A DNA stretch of 64,000 bases from Sva-07 sp963728195 (lineage in GTDB: Bacteria; Actinomycetota; Acidimicrobiia; Acidimicrobiales; Ilumatobacteraceae): assembly GCA_963728195.1 (NCBI GenBank), contig CAVSIX010000012.1:1-64000 (forward strand). The letters run 5' to 3'. The notes under the pieces were generated by a model that ran no database searches, had not been told where the DNA came from, and was given only the letters and a program-made list of their open reading frames with translations. This document shows, in pieces, positions 41,504 through 51,683 of the stretch. Position 1 is the stretch's first letter, and each line of letters begins with the position of its first letter. A program made the translations under genes and the position numbers.

Positions 41504-44184
41504 GCGTGCCGCCCGACGCCCGAGCGCTGCGAGATGAGTTCGTCGCTCGCTATCCGTTCCCGGTCGACCGGTTCCAGACCGACTCGTTCGACGCCCTCGA
41601 CCGAGGCGAACACGTCGTGGTCGCCGTTCCGACCGGCAGCGGCAAGACGGTCGTCGCCGAATACGGCATCTCGATCGCACGCCAAGAGGCCAAGCGGGCG
41701 TTCTACACCGCGCCGGTCAAGGCCCTGTCGAACCAGAAGTACCGTGACCTCGTTGCCGAGCACGGCGAGGACAGCGTCGGCCTGCTCACCGGCGACAACT
41801 CGATCAACGGTGACGCGCCGATCGTCGTGATGACCACCGAAGTCCTGCGCAACATGATCTACGGGCGCTCGCGGCTGCTGCACGACCTCGGTCTCGTCGT
41901 GCTCGACGAGGTGCACTTCCTGCAGGACTCCTACCGAGGGCCGGTGTGGGAGGAGGTCATGATCCATCTGCCTCAGCACGTGCGGCTGGTGTGCCTGTCG
42001 GCGACGGTGAGCAACGTCGACGAGCTGGCGGCCTGGATCACGACGGTGCGCGGTCCGACGGCGTCGATCGTCGAACGCCGCCGACCGGTCCGACTGGACA
42101 ACGAGTACCTGGTCGCCGACCGGACCAACGACCGTCTGCGGATGCTGCCCGTGTTCGTCGACGGGCACGTCAATCGCGACGCGGTCACGCTCGACGAGTC
42201 CGCGGTGCGCGGTCGGCCAGGCCGAAGCGGTGACGCCCGCCGCCGATCGGGCCGGAACGACCAGCAGGGATCCGGCCGCAAGGTGCTCGCACCGCCGGGG
42301 CGGGTCGAGACCGTCGAATTGCTCGATCGTCGCCAACTACTGCCGGCGATCTTCTTCATCTTCAGTCGCGCACAGTGCGACGCCGCGGCCAAAGCGTGCG
42401 TCGACGCCGGGCTCGATCTCGTCGACGCCGGCGAACGCACCGCGATCCGTGCGATCGTCGATGCGCGTCTCGGTGGCCTCGACCGAGCGGACCTGGATGT
42501 CCTCGGCTTCCAACAGTTCGTGACTCAACTCGAGTGCGGTGTCGCGGCGCATCATGCCGGCATGGTGCCGCCGATGAAGGAGGTCGTCGAGGCCTGCTTC
42601 GTCGAGGGTCTGATCAAGGTCGTGTTCGCCACCGAGACCCTGGCGGTCGGCATCAACATGCCGGCACGGACCGTCGTGATCGAGAAGCTGACGAAGTTCA
42701 CCGGTGAACACCACGAACGCCTGACACCCGGCGAATACACCCAGCTGACCGGCCGCGCCGGTCGCCGGGGAATCGACGATCTCGGCACCGCCGTCGTGCT
42801 GTGGTCGCCATGGGTGCGTTTCGACGAGGTCGCCGAGCTCGCCGGCAGTTCGTCGTTCCATCTCCGATCGGCGTTCCGGCCGACGTACAACATGGCCGCG
42901 AACCTGGTCCGCACCTACTCGAGCGACGAGGCACGTCACCTGCTCAACCTGTCGTTCGCCCAATACCAGGCCGATCGCGACGTCGTGCGTCTCGAAGCCC
43001 GACTCGAACGACGGCGAGCGGCGGCGTCCGAACTTCGTGCGAAGGCGCACAGCGACCACGGCGACATCGAGGAGTATCGCCGGTTGCGTGACCGCGAGCG
43101 TGACGAGCGTGTCGCCGGGCGTGCTGCGCGACTCGATGCGGTCGACGATGCGATCTCCGAGTTGCGTCCGGGCGCCGTGATCCACGTCGTCAAGGGCACC
43201 TACAAGGGCCCCGCCGCCCTGGTCGCCTCGGCGAACCGCAAGACCGGCCTGCGCCTCACCGTGATCACGAGATCCGCCAAGTCGATGTACCTCACCGCCG
43301 ACGACTTCGACGACCCGCCCCGCCGGGTGGGCGACATCGCACTGCCGAACACGTATGCGCCCAATCGCAAGGAGTACCGCAACGACGTGGCCCGACGGCT
43401 GCGCAGCATGAAGGCCGACCCGGCGCCGAGCACCAAGCGACGGCGAGATCGCAACGACCGCCTGGCCGACAGCCATCCGGTCGCCCGCGATCCGGGCCTG
43501 CGCGAGAAGCTCCACGCCGCCGCCCAGGCCGATCGGATCGAGCGCGAGATCGCCGACCTCGAACGACGCGTCAGCGGCAAGAACACCTCGCTGGCCGGCG
43601 AGTTCGACCGTGTTCTCGACGTGTTGGTGACCTACGGCTACCTGGATCAGGCTGCGTGGTCGCTGACGGAGGCCGGCGAGATGCTCGCACGTACGTTTCA
43701 CGAATCCGATCTCCTCGTTGCCGAGATCGTGCGCTCCGGCGTGCTCGACGGGCTCGAGGCCCCCGACCTCGCTGCGCTGATGTCGACCGTCGTGTACGAG
43801 CACCGCAGTTCGGAGACCGCGCCGGCGCCGTGGTTCTCGTCCGACGACGTTCGGGGGCGGTGGAGGCGGCTGGCAGCGATCAGCGAGGACCTGCGCGCCA
43901 CCGAACGTTCGGTCGGCCTCGGAGAACACCGCCCACCGGATCCCACCTTCGCCGCGATCGCCTATGCCTGGGTGGCGGGGGAGGGGTTCGCCGAAGTGGT
44001 CGCCGACGACGAACTCACCGGCGGCGACTTCGTCCGGACCACCAAGCAACTGATCGACCTGCTCCGCCAGCTCGCGATCATCGCACCCGACCCCTCGACC
44101 CGCCGCGTCGCCGGTCGTGCCGCCGAAGCGGCGTTCCGGGGGGTCGTCGCCGACAGCGCAGCCCCGACGGCGGGCGGGGCATGA
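41500..44184 (+). CDS. helY: DEAD/DEAH-box helicase HelY (Ski2/Mtr4-like)
   Basis: The protein is 894 aa from GTG in a GTGA overlap (the frame reads back to 41467 within tatC). Walker A VAVPTGSGKT at residues 41-50, Walker B VVLDEVHFLQD near 137, motif III LSATVSN, motif VI QLTGRAGRRGID. An insertion of about 50 residues (AVRGRPGRSGDARRRSGRNDQQGSG region, 240-265) is low-complexity and basic. The C-terminal region (WAE beta-rich KOW-like AVIHVVKGTYKGPAALVASANRKTG and the DSHCT helical domain) matches actinobacterial HelY. It is presumed to unwind RNA. Confidence 0.92.
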   Translation: MSVPPDARALRDEFVARYPFPVDRFQTDSFDALDRGEHVVVAVPTGSGKTVVAEYGISIARQEAKRAFYTAPVKALSNQKYRDLVAEHGEDSVGLLTGDNSINGDAPIVVMTTEVLRNMIYGRSRLLHDLGLVVLDEVHFLQDSYRGPVWEEVMIHLPQHVRLVCLSATVSNVDELAAWITTVRGPTASIVERRRPVRLDNEYLVADRTNDRLRMLPVFVDGHVNRDAVTLDESAVRGRPGRSGDARRRSGRNDQQGSGRKVLAPPGRVETVELLDRRQLLPAIFFIFSRAQCDAAAKACVDAGLDLVDAGERTAIRAIVDARLGGLDRADLDVLGFQQFVTQLECGVAAHHAGMVPPMKEVVEACFVEGLIKVVFATETLAVGINMPARTVVIEKLTKFTGEHHERLTPGEYTQLTGRAGRRGIDDLGTAVVLWSPWVRFDEVAELAGSSSFHLRSAFRPTYNMAANLVRTYSSDEARHLLNLSFAQYQADRDVVRLEARLERRRAAASELRAKAHSDHGDIEEYRRLRDRERDERVAGRAARLDAVDDAISELRPGAVIHVVKGTYKGPAALVASANRKTGLRLTVITRSAKSMYLTADDFDDPPRRVGDIALPNTYAPNRKEYRNDVARRLRSMKADPAPSTKRRRDRNDRLADSHPVARDPGLREKLHAAAQADRIEREIADLERRVSGKNTSLAGEFDRVLDVLVTYGYLDQAAWSLTEAGEMLARTFHESDLLVAEIVRSGVLDGLEAPDLAALMSTVVYEHRSSETAPAPWFSSDDVRGRWRRLAAISEDLRATERSVGLGEHRPPDPTFAAIAYAWVAGEGFAEVVADDELTGGDFVRTTKQLIDLLRQLAIIAPDPSTRRVAGRAAEAAFRGVVADSAAPTAGGA

Positions 44185-44792
44185 CCATCCGTCCCGGTGC
44201 ACCATGGGGTCGTGCGGTGCCGCGTCCGGACGGTCTCGTCATCGCCGACAGCGATACGTCGTTGGTGGCGGCGCTCACCGTGCCGGACGGACCACCCGTC
44301 GCCGCTGGTTCCGGGGACCTCGCGAGCACCCTCGGGGTGACGACGATCGATCATCGCTCCACGCTCAACGAGTTCCCGATCGACCTGCTGCATGTGCGGC
44401 TCGACGCCGGCGACACGATCGTGGCGTGCGCCCATGCGATCGCCCGGTCTCCGTGGAGCCGCGGGTACTGGTTCCGCGGTCCGATCGTGGCGGTGATGAA
44501 CGCAGAGTTCGTCGGCGCATGGGACGTCGCACCCCGCGGCCATCCGAACGACGGGCGAGCCGAGGTGTTCGAGGTCGACTCCTCGATGTCGGTCCGCCAG
44601 CGGCTCGGCGCGCGCCGTCGGCTGCACACCGCCACCCATGTTCCTCACCCCCTGGTGAGGACGCGATCGGTGCGTAACGGCGACTGGACCTTCGCTCGGC
44701 CCCTCGAGGTGTTCGTCGACGGACGACACATCGGTCGGGCATCGAGCCTGGCGGTCGAGGTGGTCGCCGATGCGGCGACCGTGTACGCGTGA
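44181..44792 (+). CDS. Conserved hypothetical protein after helY, lipid-kinase-like C-terminal fold possible
   Basis: The protein is 203 aa, ATGA-coupled to helY. It is not recognised with certainty. Strand-rich sequence with WFRGPIVAVMNAEFVGAWDVAPRGHPNDGRAEVFEVDSSMSVRQRL and LEVFVDGRHIGRASSLAVEVVADAATVY resembles the C-terminal beta-sandwich of diacylglycerol-kinase/YegS proteins (VFVDG near the end), but the N-terminal catalytic domain is absent. Position after helY suggests a conserved actinobacterial partner. No active-site residues can be named. Confidence 0.6.
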   Translation: MTIRPGAPWGRAVPRPDGLVIADSDTSLVAALTVPDGPPVAAGSGDLASTLGVTTIDHRSTLNEFPIDLLHVRLDAGDTIVACAHAIARSPWSRGYWFRGPIVAVMNAEFVGAWDVAPRGHPNDGRAEVFEVDSSMSVRQRLGARRRLHTATHVPHPLVRTRSVRNGDWTFARPLEVFVDGRHIGRASSLAVEVVADAATVYA

Positions 44793-44891
44793 CGGCTGGT
44801 GAACCGATGCCGTTCGCTGGGTGAAGCGCCTGCTCAGTGCGGACGCGGGATCCCGGGTCGAGCCCGTGTGTCACGCCTAGAGTGGTCGACC

Positions 44892-46493
<1,602 letters not shown>

Positions 46494-46508
46494 CCACCAC
46501 GACGTCGT

Positions 46509-46528
46509 CCTGTGACGCCTGTCACAGG
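46509..46528. promoter_or_regulatory. CRP/FNR-type palindrome upstream of the DUF4193-like gene
   Basis: CCTGTGAC-GCCT-GTCACAGG is a perfect 20-base inverted repeat and contains TGTGA-N6-TCACA (46511-46526), the consensus for cAMP receptor proteins. It is followed directly by TATGTT (46529-46534), a possible -10. It lies 16 bases after the ThyX-like stop and 76 bases before the next ATG. It could also form a terminator hairpin, but no T-run follows. Confidence 0.6.
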
Positions 46529-46603
46529 TATGTTCTCGGGGCGGAACGGGCAGCACGCCTATGCTCCGCCCGCAAGACCCCCCGAACGAGATGAAACGAC
46601 GAG

Positions 46604-47116
46604 ATGGCTGACGACGACGAGATCACCGAACCCGACGACATCGACGAGAAGAGTGACGACGAGATCGACGAGGAGAGTGACGACGACATCGATGTCGACG
46701 ACGACGACCTCGAACTCGACGACGACGACGACGATGTCTCCGACGACGATGACGACGATGTCAGCGACGACGATGACGAGGCCGACGAGGAGGACGCGGC
46801 GGCATCAGCGCCGCGGACCAAGCGCAAGAAGCGCGCGTCGGACGACGACGATGACGATGACGACGACGAACTGCTCACCGATGACGACGTCGAGGAGGAC
46901 CTCGACAAGATCCTGAAGGATCGCATGGTCGCCGCGGATGACGACGACGATGACGATGACGACGACGACGAGCCGGAGATCCGCGGCGAGGGCGGAGAGC
47001 GGCTGCAACCCAAACAGCAGGACGAGCAGCTCTGCTCCAAGTGCTTCCTGCTCGTGAGGACCAGTGCGCCGAACTGTCCGATCGGCGATGACGACTGCCC
47101 CATCTTCGCCTCCTGA
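46604..47116 (+). CDS. Asp-rich acidic protein with DUF4193-like C-terminal cysteine motif
   Basis: The protein is 170 aa. Residues 1-127 are mainly Asp and Glu in long runs (up to eleven Asp in a row) broken by one basic patch (RTKRKKRASD). The C-terminal LQPKQQDEQLCSKCFLLVRTSAPNC resembles the end of actinobacterial DUF4193 proteins, where CxxCF may bind metal. DUF4193 proteins are normally shorter and less acidic; the Asp expansion is coded by GAC/GAT repeats. Function unknown. A CRP-type palindrome lies upstream. Confidence 0.75.
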   Translation: MADDDEITEPDDIDEKSDDEIDEESDDDIDVDDDDLELDDDDDDVSDDDDDDVSDDDDEADEEDAAASAPRTKRKKRASDDDDDDDDDELLTDDDVEEDLDKILKDRMVAADDDDDDDDDDDEPEIRGEGGERLQPKQQDEQLCSKCFLLVRTSAPNCPIGDDDCPIFAS

Positions 47117-47645
47117 CGAGCCGAGGTCACCACTGGCCCGGTTGGTCGAGCTGGCGCTGCTCGTCCCACTGGAGGTGAGCGGCCGCATCGTCGAAGCCGT
47201 CCCTGCGGTCGTCGACAAGGTGCCGTCGGCGGCCGAACGCGTCCGCCGCGAGGTCGTGCTCGCGCGGTTTCTCGGCAAGATGGTCGTCGATCAGGGTGTT
47301 CGCGAGGTGCGCGGTCGTCTGACACCACACGACGCCGCCGATTCGGAGACGACCGCACCGGCACCATCGCCGCCCACCGCCATCGAGACCGCTGCGCTCG
47401 AGACCGAGCCGGCCCGCACGACCAGCGAGTCCGAGAAGCCGTCGGAACCCGACGCAGGCTCAGACGTGCCGGATGTGACGACGCTGGCGTTGGCCGACTA
47501 CGACCACCTGTCGTCGGCGCAGATCGTCGGCAAGCTCAGCGGGCTCGACGCTGCCGAGCGGCGCGCGATCGGGCAGTACGAGCGTACCGGCCGGCATCGA
47601 CGCACGATTCTCGGCAAGCTCGCTCAGCTGGAGGACGACGGGTGA
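47088..47645 (+). CDS. Actinobacterial lipid-droplet-associated-like protein
   Basis: The protein is 185 aa from ATG 47088 (GTG 47064 is possible), overlapping the acidic gene by 29 bases. An N-terminal amphipathic region (ARLVELALLVPLEVSGRIVEAVPAVV) and a proline/acidic middle lead to a conserved C-terminal segment DYDHLSSAQIVGKLSGLDAAERRAIGQYERTGRHRRTILGKLAQL. This tail is found in several actinobacterial proteins annotated as lipid-droplet-associated. Its biochemical role is not known. GTGA couples it to the acetyltransferase. Confidence 0.65.
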   Translation: MTTAPSSPPDEPRSPLARLVELALLVPLEVSGRIVEAVPAVVDKVPSAAERVRREVVLARFLGKMVVDQGVREVRGRLTPHDAADSETTAPAPSPPTAIETAALETEPARTTSESEKPSEPDAGSDVPDVTTLALADYDHLSSAQIVGKLSGLDAAERRAIGQYERTGRHRRTILGKLAQLEDDG

Positions 47646-48085
47646 TCGACCCCCTGGTCCGAGCGGCCACCGAGGATGATCACGACCAGCTGCGGGCCCT
47701 CGAACTCGAAGCTCGTGCTGCGCTCGTCGACCAGCGCGGCGGAGACCGCTGGCTCGAGGAACATCTCCCGATCGGTGACCGCTGGTCAGCGCGCTGTGCG
47801 ACGGCGGACGTCCTCGTCGGCACGATCGACGACGTCGTCGTCGCCTACATCGTCGCCGAATTGGGCCACGACGCCATCGTGAGGATCGACCAGGTGTGGG
47901 TGACACCGCAGGCTCGCGAGCTCGGATTCGGCGACGAGTTGCTCGCGAACGTGATCGAGTCGGCGCGACAACGCGGCGCAGTCGCCGTCGAGGGACAGGC
48001 CCTGCCCGGCGATCGACACACGAAGAATCTCTACGAGCGCGCTGGGATCGTCGCTCGACTGATCACGACGTTCCGGCGGCTCTGA
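47642..48085 (+). CDS. GNAT family N-acetyltransferase
   Basis: The protein is 147 aa, GTG start in a GTGA overlap. The GNAT core is VVAYIVAELGHDAIVRIDQVWVTPQARELGFGDELLANVIESARQRGAVAVEGQALPGDRHTKNLYERAGI; the acetyl-CoA loop (ARELGFGDEL in place of RxxGxG) is slightly degenerate. The KNLYERAG segment is the usual beta6-beta7 end. Substrate unknown. It is convergent with the enoyl-CoA hydratase gene, seven bases away. Confidence 0.85.
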   Translation: MIDPLVRAATEDDHDQLRALELEARAALVDQRGGDRWLEEHLPIGDRWSARCATADVLVGTIDDVVVAYIVAELGHDAIVRIDQVWVTPQARELGFGDELLANVIESARQRGAVAVEGQALPGDRHTKNLYERAGIVARLITTFRRL

Positions 48086-48092
48086 AGCTCGG

Positions 48093-48878
48093 TCAGCGGC
48101 CCTTCCACTGGGGTGCGCGCTTTTCGATGAATGCGCTCAGGCCCTCGCCGAGGTCTTCGGACCGCATCACCACGCCCATGGCGGCGTCGGTCATCTTCTT
48201 GAGGGTGTCGTCGCTCTCGGTGGCAGCTGCCAGCACGACCTTGCGGCTCTCCCACACGGCGAGCGGTGCAGCTGCGGTGATCTGCCCGGCGAGCGTGAGC
48301 GCTTCGGCCGTGGCGTGTCCCGGCTCGACCAGCCGGTTGACGAGGCCGAGCTCGTGCGCACGCTGCGCCGAGAACGGTTCGCCGGTGAGGATGAGCTCCA
48401 TGGCAGCATTGCGGCCGATGGCGCGAGGCAGGCGGAACAGGCCGCCGGCGCCCGCCACCAGGTTGCGCTTTGCCTCGGCGAGACCGAACGACGAGCGGGT
48501 GGTGGCGACGACGAGGTCGGCGGCGAGCACGATCTCGCAGCCGCCGGCCGTCGCCAGCCCGTCGACGGCCACGATGACCGGCTTCTTGCGTTCGCGGTAG
48601 GTGAACCCGGCGAAACCGCCGCGTTCGGTGCTCAGCGTGGCCCCCTGGCCGGAATTGATCGCCTTCAGGTCGGCGCCGGCGCAGAACACCGGACGCTCCT
48701 GGCCCTCGGTGTTCGCCTGGATGATGCCGACCCAGATGTCGTCATCCTGCTCCATCCGGTCGATGGCAGTCTCCATCGCCTGTGCGACATCGCCATTGAC
48801 CGCATTGCGGGCATCGGGCCGGTCGAGGGTGATCAGTGCGACACGGTCGCGGGCTTCGTACGTGACGATCTCTGACAT
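48093..48878 (-). CDS. Enoyl-CoA hydratase/isomerase family protein
   Basis: The protein is 261 aa. Crotonase fold: VALITLDRPDARNAVNGDVAQ, oxyanion hole FCAGADLKAIN and CxIVLAADLVVAT, second glycine region AGAGGLFRLPRAIGRNAAMELILTGEPFSAQRAHELGLVNRLVEPG. The typical hydratase Glu pair: one Glu lies in SFGLAEAKRNLVAGAG (EAKR), and the other position should be checked, so hydratase versus isomerase activity is open. Fatty-acid beta-oxidation or related role. C-terminus KRAPQWKGR is common to the group. Confidence 0.92.
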   Translation of the reverse strand: MSEIVTYEARDRVALITLDRPDARNAVNGDVAQAMETAIDRMEQDDDIWVGIIQANTEGQERPVFCAGADLKAINSGQGATLSTERGGFAGFTYRERKKPVIVAVDGLATAGGCEIVLAADLVVATTRSSFGLAEAKRNLVAGAGGLFRLPRAIGRNAAMELILTGEPFSAQRAHELGLVNRLVEPGHATAEALTLAGQITAAAPLAVWESRKVVLAAATESDDTLKKMTDAAMGVVMRSEDLGEGLSAFIEKRAPQWKGR

Positions 48879-48920
48879 GGCCGCCGATCGTAGGACCCCC
48901 GCACGTCGGCGGGCGAACCC

Positions 48921-50204
48921 TCAGCGCGTCGAGTCGCCGCCGCCGCCCTTGTTCGACCCGGTCCCCGGCTTCCCGGGGCGTTTGCGGGCAGGCTGCTGAC
49001 GCAGCGGCTTGGGCTTCGGTGCCCCGGCGGGCACCTCGACGCCGACCAGGGCGGCGATCTGGGGGAGTGCCGGCCCGAGGCGTAGTGCCGTGGCGCGGAG
49101 GTCGTCCGTGATCGTCGTCGGTGGCACCGTGGGGGTGACCAGCGTTCGCACCGGTGAGAACGCGACCGCTTCGAGCACGGCGATCCAGCGGTCGGCGGGA
49201 TCATCGGGCAGCAACGCCGCAGTGGCCGCCTCGCTCAGTCGACGCGCAAGTTCCGGCGGGAACATCACACCGGCCTTCGGCGGCTGCGACGACAGCCGCA
49301 GCGCACGAATCACGCGCCCGACGCCGATCGCAGCATCGATGTCGCCGAACCAGAGCAGCAGCTCTTCGTCCTGCTTGCGGATCAGCGACGCCCGCAGCTC
49401 GTCGGCGAGTTCGCGGGTCGATTCGTCGCGAGCAACGATCGAGTCCTCGCTCGCCGCCACGACGCTGCGCAGGTCGCGCAGGTCGAGGTGCTCCATCTGC
49501 CGTTTGGCGGCCTCGGCACGGTCGAGCCATTCGGCGACGCGCAGTTTCGGCAGGAGGTCTTCGGCCATCTTGACGACACCGGCCTCCGGCATCGTGGGCT
49601 TGCCCTCGGCCTCGAGCTTGGCGTTGTCCTCCTTGACGCGTGCGCGCACGGCCGGGATCCCCTGGAGGGCGAGCTCGGCGATCGGACGCTGCTCCTCGGG
49701 GAGCGCAGCGAGGACCTCGTTGCGGCGGGCCTTGCCGGGCCGCAGACGTTTCGGCTTCGGACGCTGCGGGATCTCCGGCGGCGCTTCGAAATGGGGCCGG
49801 CGCTGCTCGGAGCGCCGTGCGCCGTCGCCGGATCCGCCGTCGCGCTTGGAGCGGCCGTCGCGCTTGGAGCGCTTGTTGCGGTCGTCGCGATCGCCCCGGT
49901 CCCGACGATCGCCCCGGTCGCGCTTCGCGCGTGTCTCGATCACGGCTTCGAACGGGCGCTCGCTCGGGATCAGCTCGATCACGTTGTCGTCGGCCGACTT
50001 CTCTCGTCCCTTGACGACCGACTGGACCTCGATGCCGTCGAGCATCTGCTCGACCTCGACCTTGAGCACGTCGCCGACGGCTGATCCCGCCGGCAGGATC
50101 GATCCGTCGACCACTCCGTTCGGTTTGCGGGCGCCAGCTGCGCGCCAGGTCCATGAGCCATCGGCGAGCGCGCTCGTCAGCTCGATATCGATCCGTCGGG
50201 ACAT
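48921..50204 (-). CDS. Hypothetical protein with Arg/Asp-rich linker
   Basis: The protein is 427 aa. The N-terminal about 85 residues look like a small beta domain (RRIDIELTSALADGSWTWRAAGARKPNGVVDGSILP, then VLKVEVEQMLDGIEVQSVV). A low-complexity linker with RDRGDRRDRGDRDDRNKRSKRD repeats (about residues 92-135) leads to a helical domain (150-385). The ending KRPGKPGTGSNKGGGG is again low complexity. RD-rich linkers are seen in RNA-binding proteins, but no known domain is recognised. Divergent from the hexapeptide protein. Confidence 0.6.
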   Translation of the reverse strand: MSRRIDIELTSALADGSWTWRAAGARKPNGVVDGSILPAGSAVGDVLKVEVEQMLDGIEVQSVVKGREKSADDNVIELIPSERPFEAVIETRAKRDRGDRRDRGDRDDRNKRSKRDGRSKRDGGSGDGARRSEQRRPHFEAPPEIPQRPKPKRLRPGKARRNEVLAALPEEQRPIAELALQGIPAVRARVKEDNAKLEAEGKPTMPEAGVVKMAEDLLPKLRVAEWLDRAEAAKRQMEHLDLRDLRSVVAASEDSIVARDESTRELADELRASLIRKQDEELLLWFGDIDAAIGVGRVIRALRLSSQPPKAGVMFPPELARRLSEAATAALLPDDPADRWIAVLEAVAFSPVRTLVTPTVPPTTITDDLRATALRLGPALPQIAALVGVEVPAGAPKPKPLRQQPARKRPGKPGTGSNKGGGGDSTR

Positions 50205-50269
50205 TTCGGCAACGGTACCGGTTCGGCGGGGGAGAACTCCAACGAGTCTCGCCGCTACCGTGCGCCGTC

Positions 50270-50788
50270 ATGGCTGTGTATGCACTGGGCGAGCTGGAAC
50301 CGACGATCCATCGGGATGCATTCGTGCATCCCGACGCCGTCATCATCGGTTCGGTGACGATCGGCGCCCACTCGTCGATCTGGCCCGGTGCGGTGCTGCG
50401 CGGTGACGGCGGCGACATCACGATCGGTGAGCGCACGAGCGTCCAGGACAATGCGGTCCTGCACACCACGCCCGAGTGGCCGACGACGGTCGGCGACGGT
50501 TGCGTGCTCGGCCACCTGATCCATCTCGAGGGATGCACGATCGAAGACGACGTCCTGATCGGCAATGCGGCGATGGTGCTGCACCGATCGGTGATCCGCA
50601 CCGGTGCGATCGTCGCCGCCAACTCGGTGGTGCTCGACGACGTCGAGGTGCCCACCGGTGCCCTCGCAGCCGGGTCGCCGGCTGCGATCAAGCCCGATCG
50701 CGTCGATCGCGAGTTCATCCGATCCAGCGCCCGGCACTACGTGGAACGCATCGAGCAGTACCGGACGTCGCTGCGACGCCTGGACTGA
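50270..50788 (+). CDS. Gamma-carbonic-anhydrase-like hexapeptide-repeat protein
   Basis: The protein is 172 aa from ATG 50270, in the frame open back to 50153. Left-handed beta-helix repeats run from IHRDAFVHPDAVIIGSVTIGAHSSIWPGAVLRGDGGDITIG through VPTGALAAGSPAAIKPD. Of the three zinc His of gamma carbonic anhydrases (H81, H117 and H122 in Cam), H65 and H82 are aligned but the third position is Glu87 (GHLIHLEGC in place of GHxxxLHGC), with a His at 85. Carbonic anhydrase activity is doubtful. TACCGT at 50256-50261 lies eight bases before the ATG. Confidence 0.8.
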   Translation: MAVYALGELEPTIHRDAFVHPDAVIIGSVTIGAHSSIWPGAVLRGDGGDITIGERTSVQDNAVLHTTPEWPTTVGDGCVLGHLIHLEGCTIEDDVLIGNAAMVLHRSVIRTGAIVAANSVVLDDVEVPTGALAAGSPAAIKPDRVDREFIRSSARHYVERIEQYRTSLRRLD

Positions 50789-50806
50789 CGGGTCGGGCTG
50801 AACGCG

Positions 50807-51658
50807 ATGCGTACCTTCGTCGTCGTCGTGCCACAGCGTGACCTCGACGTCGCCTCCGACGTGCTCTGGCAGCTCGGCGTGCGGGCGATCGAGGAGCGTC
50901 CGCACCGCTCGCCGGAGCAGGTCGAGCTGTGGACAGCGGTCGGCGACGAGCCCGAGGCGATCGCTCGCGCCGTCGCACGCCTCGATGGGCGCTGGGCGCA
51001 CCGGGTCGTCGTCGTCGCCGACGAGCCGGCGCAGACGTGGCGCGAGCACGCCGCACCGATGTGGGTAGATGACGACCTCGTGATCGTCCCGGCGTGGCAG
51101 GAGGCGCCCGTCGCGGCCGGCCGGACAGTGGTCCACATCGAGCCCGGCGGTGCGTTCGGTCTCGGCGACCATCCCACCACGCTGCTGTCACTGCGGGCGC
51201 TGCGCGGCGTGCTCGACGGCGACGCCGACGTGATCGACGTCGGATGTGGCACCGGAGTGATCGCGGTCACCGCAGCGATCATGCAGCAGCGACCGGTGCG
51301 CGCCATCGACGTCGCATCGGCCGCGGTCGAGGCCACGATCGACAACGCCCGCCGCAACGGCGTCGCCGGTCGGGTCCGCGTCGATGCAACGGCCCTGAGC
51401 GACATCGACGACGACTTCGACGTCGTCGTGGCCAACATCCTCGCCCCGGTGCTCGTGTCGCTGGCCGCCGACCTGCACCGTGTCACCCGGCCGACCGGGC
51501 GGCTCGTCGTCAGCGGCATCCTCGCGGCGTCACACCAGCATGTGCTCGACGCCCTCGCCCCGATGGAGGTCGAGCGCACCGACGAACTCGACGGCTGGGT
51601 CGCCGTCGTCCTGCGCCACCCGAATCAGCCTGCGATGAGCGAACCGACCGGATACTGA
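50807..51658 (+). CDS. prmA: Ribosomal protein L11 methyltransferase (PrmA-like)
   Basis: The protein is 283 aa. An N-terminal alpha/beta substrate-recognition domain (RTFVVVVPQRDLDVASDVLWQLGVRAIEER) and a C-terminal SAM domain with VIDVGCGTGVIAVTAAIMQQRPVRAIDVASAAVEATIDNARRNG; ANILAPVLVSLAADL is the catalytic NxxxxP-type segment. The linker GGAFGLGDHPTTLLSLRAL matches PrmA (GxAFGTGxHxTT) with Leu for Thr. It would trimethylate L11. No dnaJ or rsmE is adjacent in this window, so context does not confirm it. Confidence 0.88.
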   Translation: MRTFVVVVPQRDLDVASDVLWQLGVRAIEERPHRSPEQVELWTAVGDEPEAIARAVARLDGRWAHRVVVVADEPAQTWREHAAPMWVDDDLVIVPAWQEAPVAAGRTVVHIEPGGAFGLGDHPTTLLSLRALRGVLDGDADVIDVGCGTGVIAVTAAIMQQRPVRAIDVASAAVEATIDNARRNGVAGRVRVDATALSDIDDDFDVVVANILAPVLVSLAADLHRVTRPTGRLVVSGILAASHQHVLDALAPMEVERTDELDGWVAVVLRHPNQPAMSEPTGY

Positions 51659-51683
51659 CACTTGGCTCATCGCAGCGGCTGGT

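Noticed and set aside
44800..44880. tRNA-like segment (GGGTCGAGCCC) before the ThyX-like gene
   Set aside because: The arm has no TTC at the loop, and no D-arm, anticodon arm or seven-base acceptor could be matched. It is probably a simple hairpin in the intergenic region.
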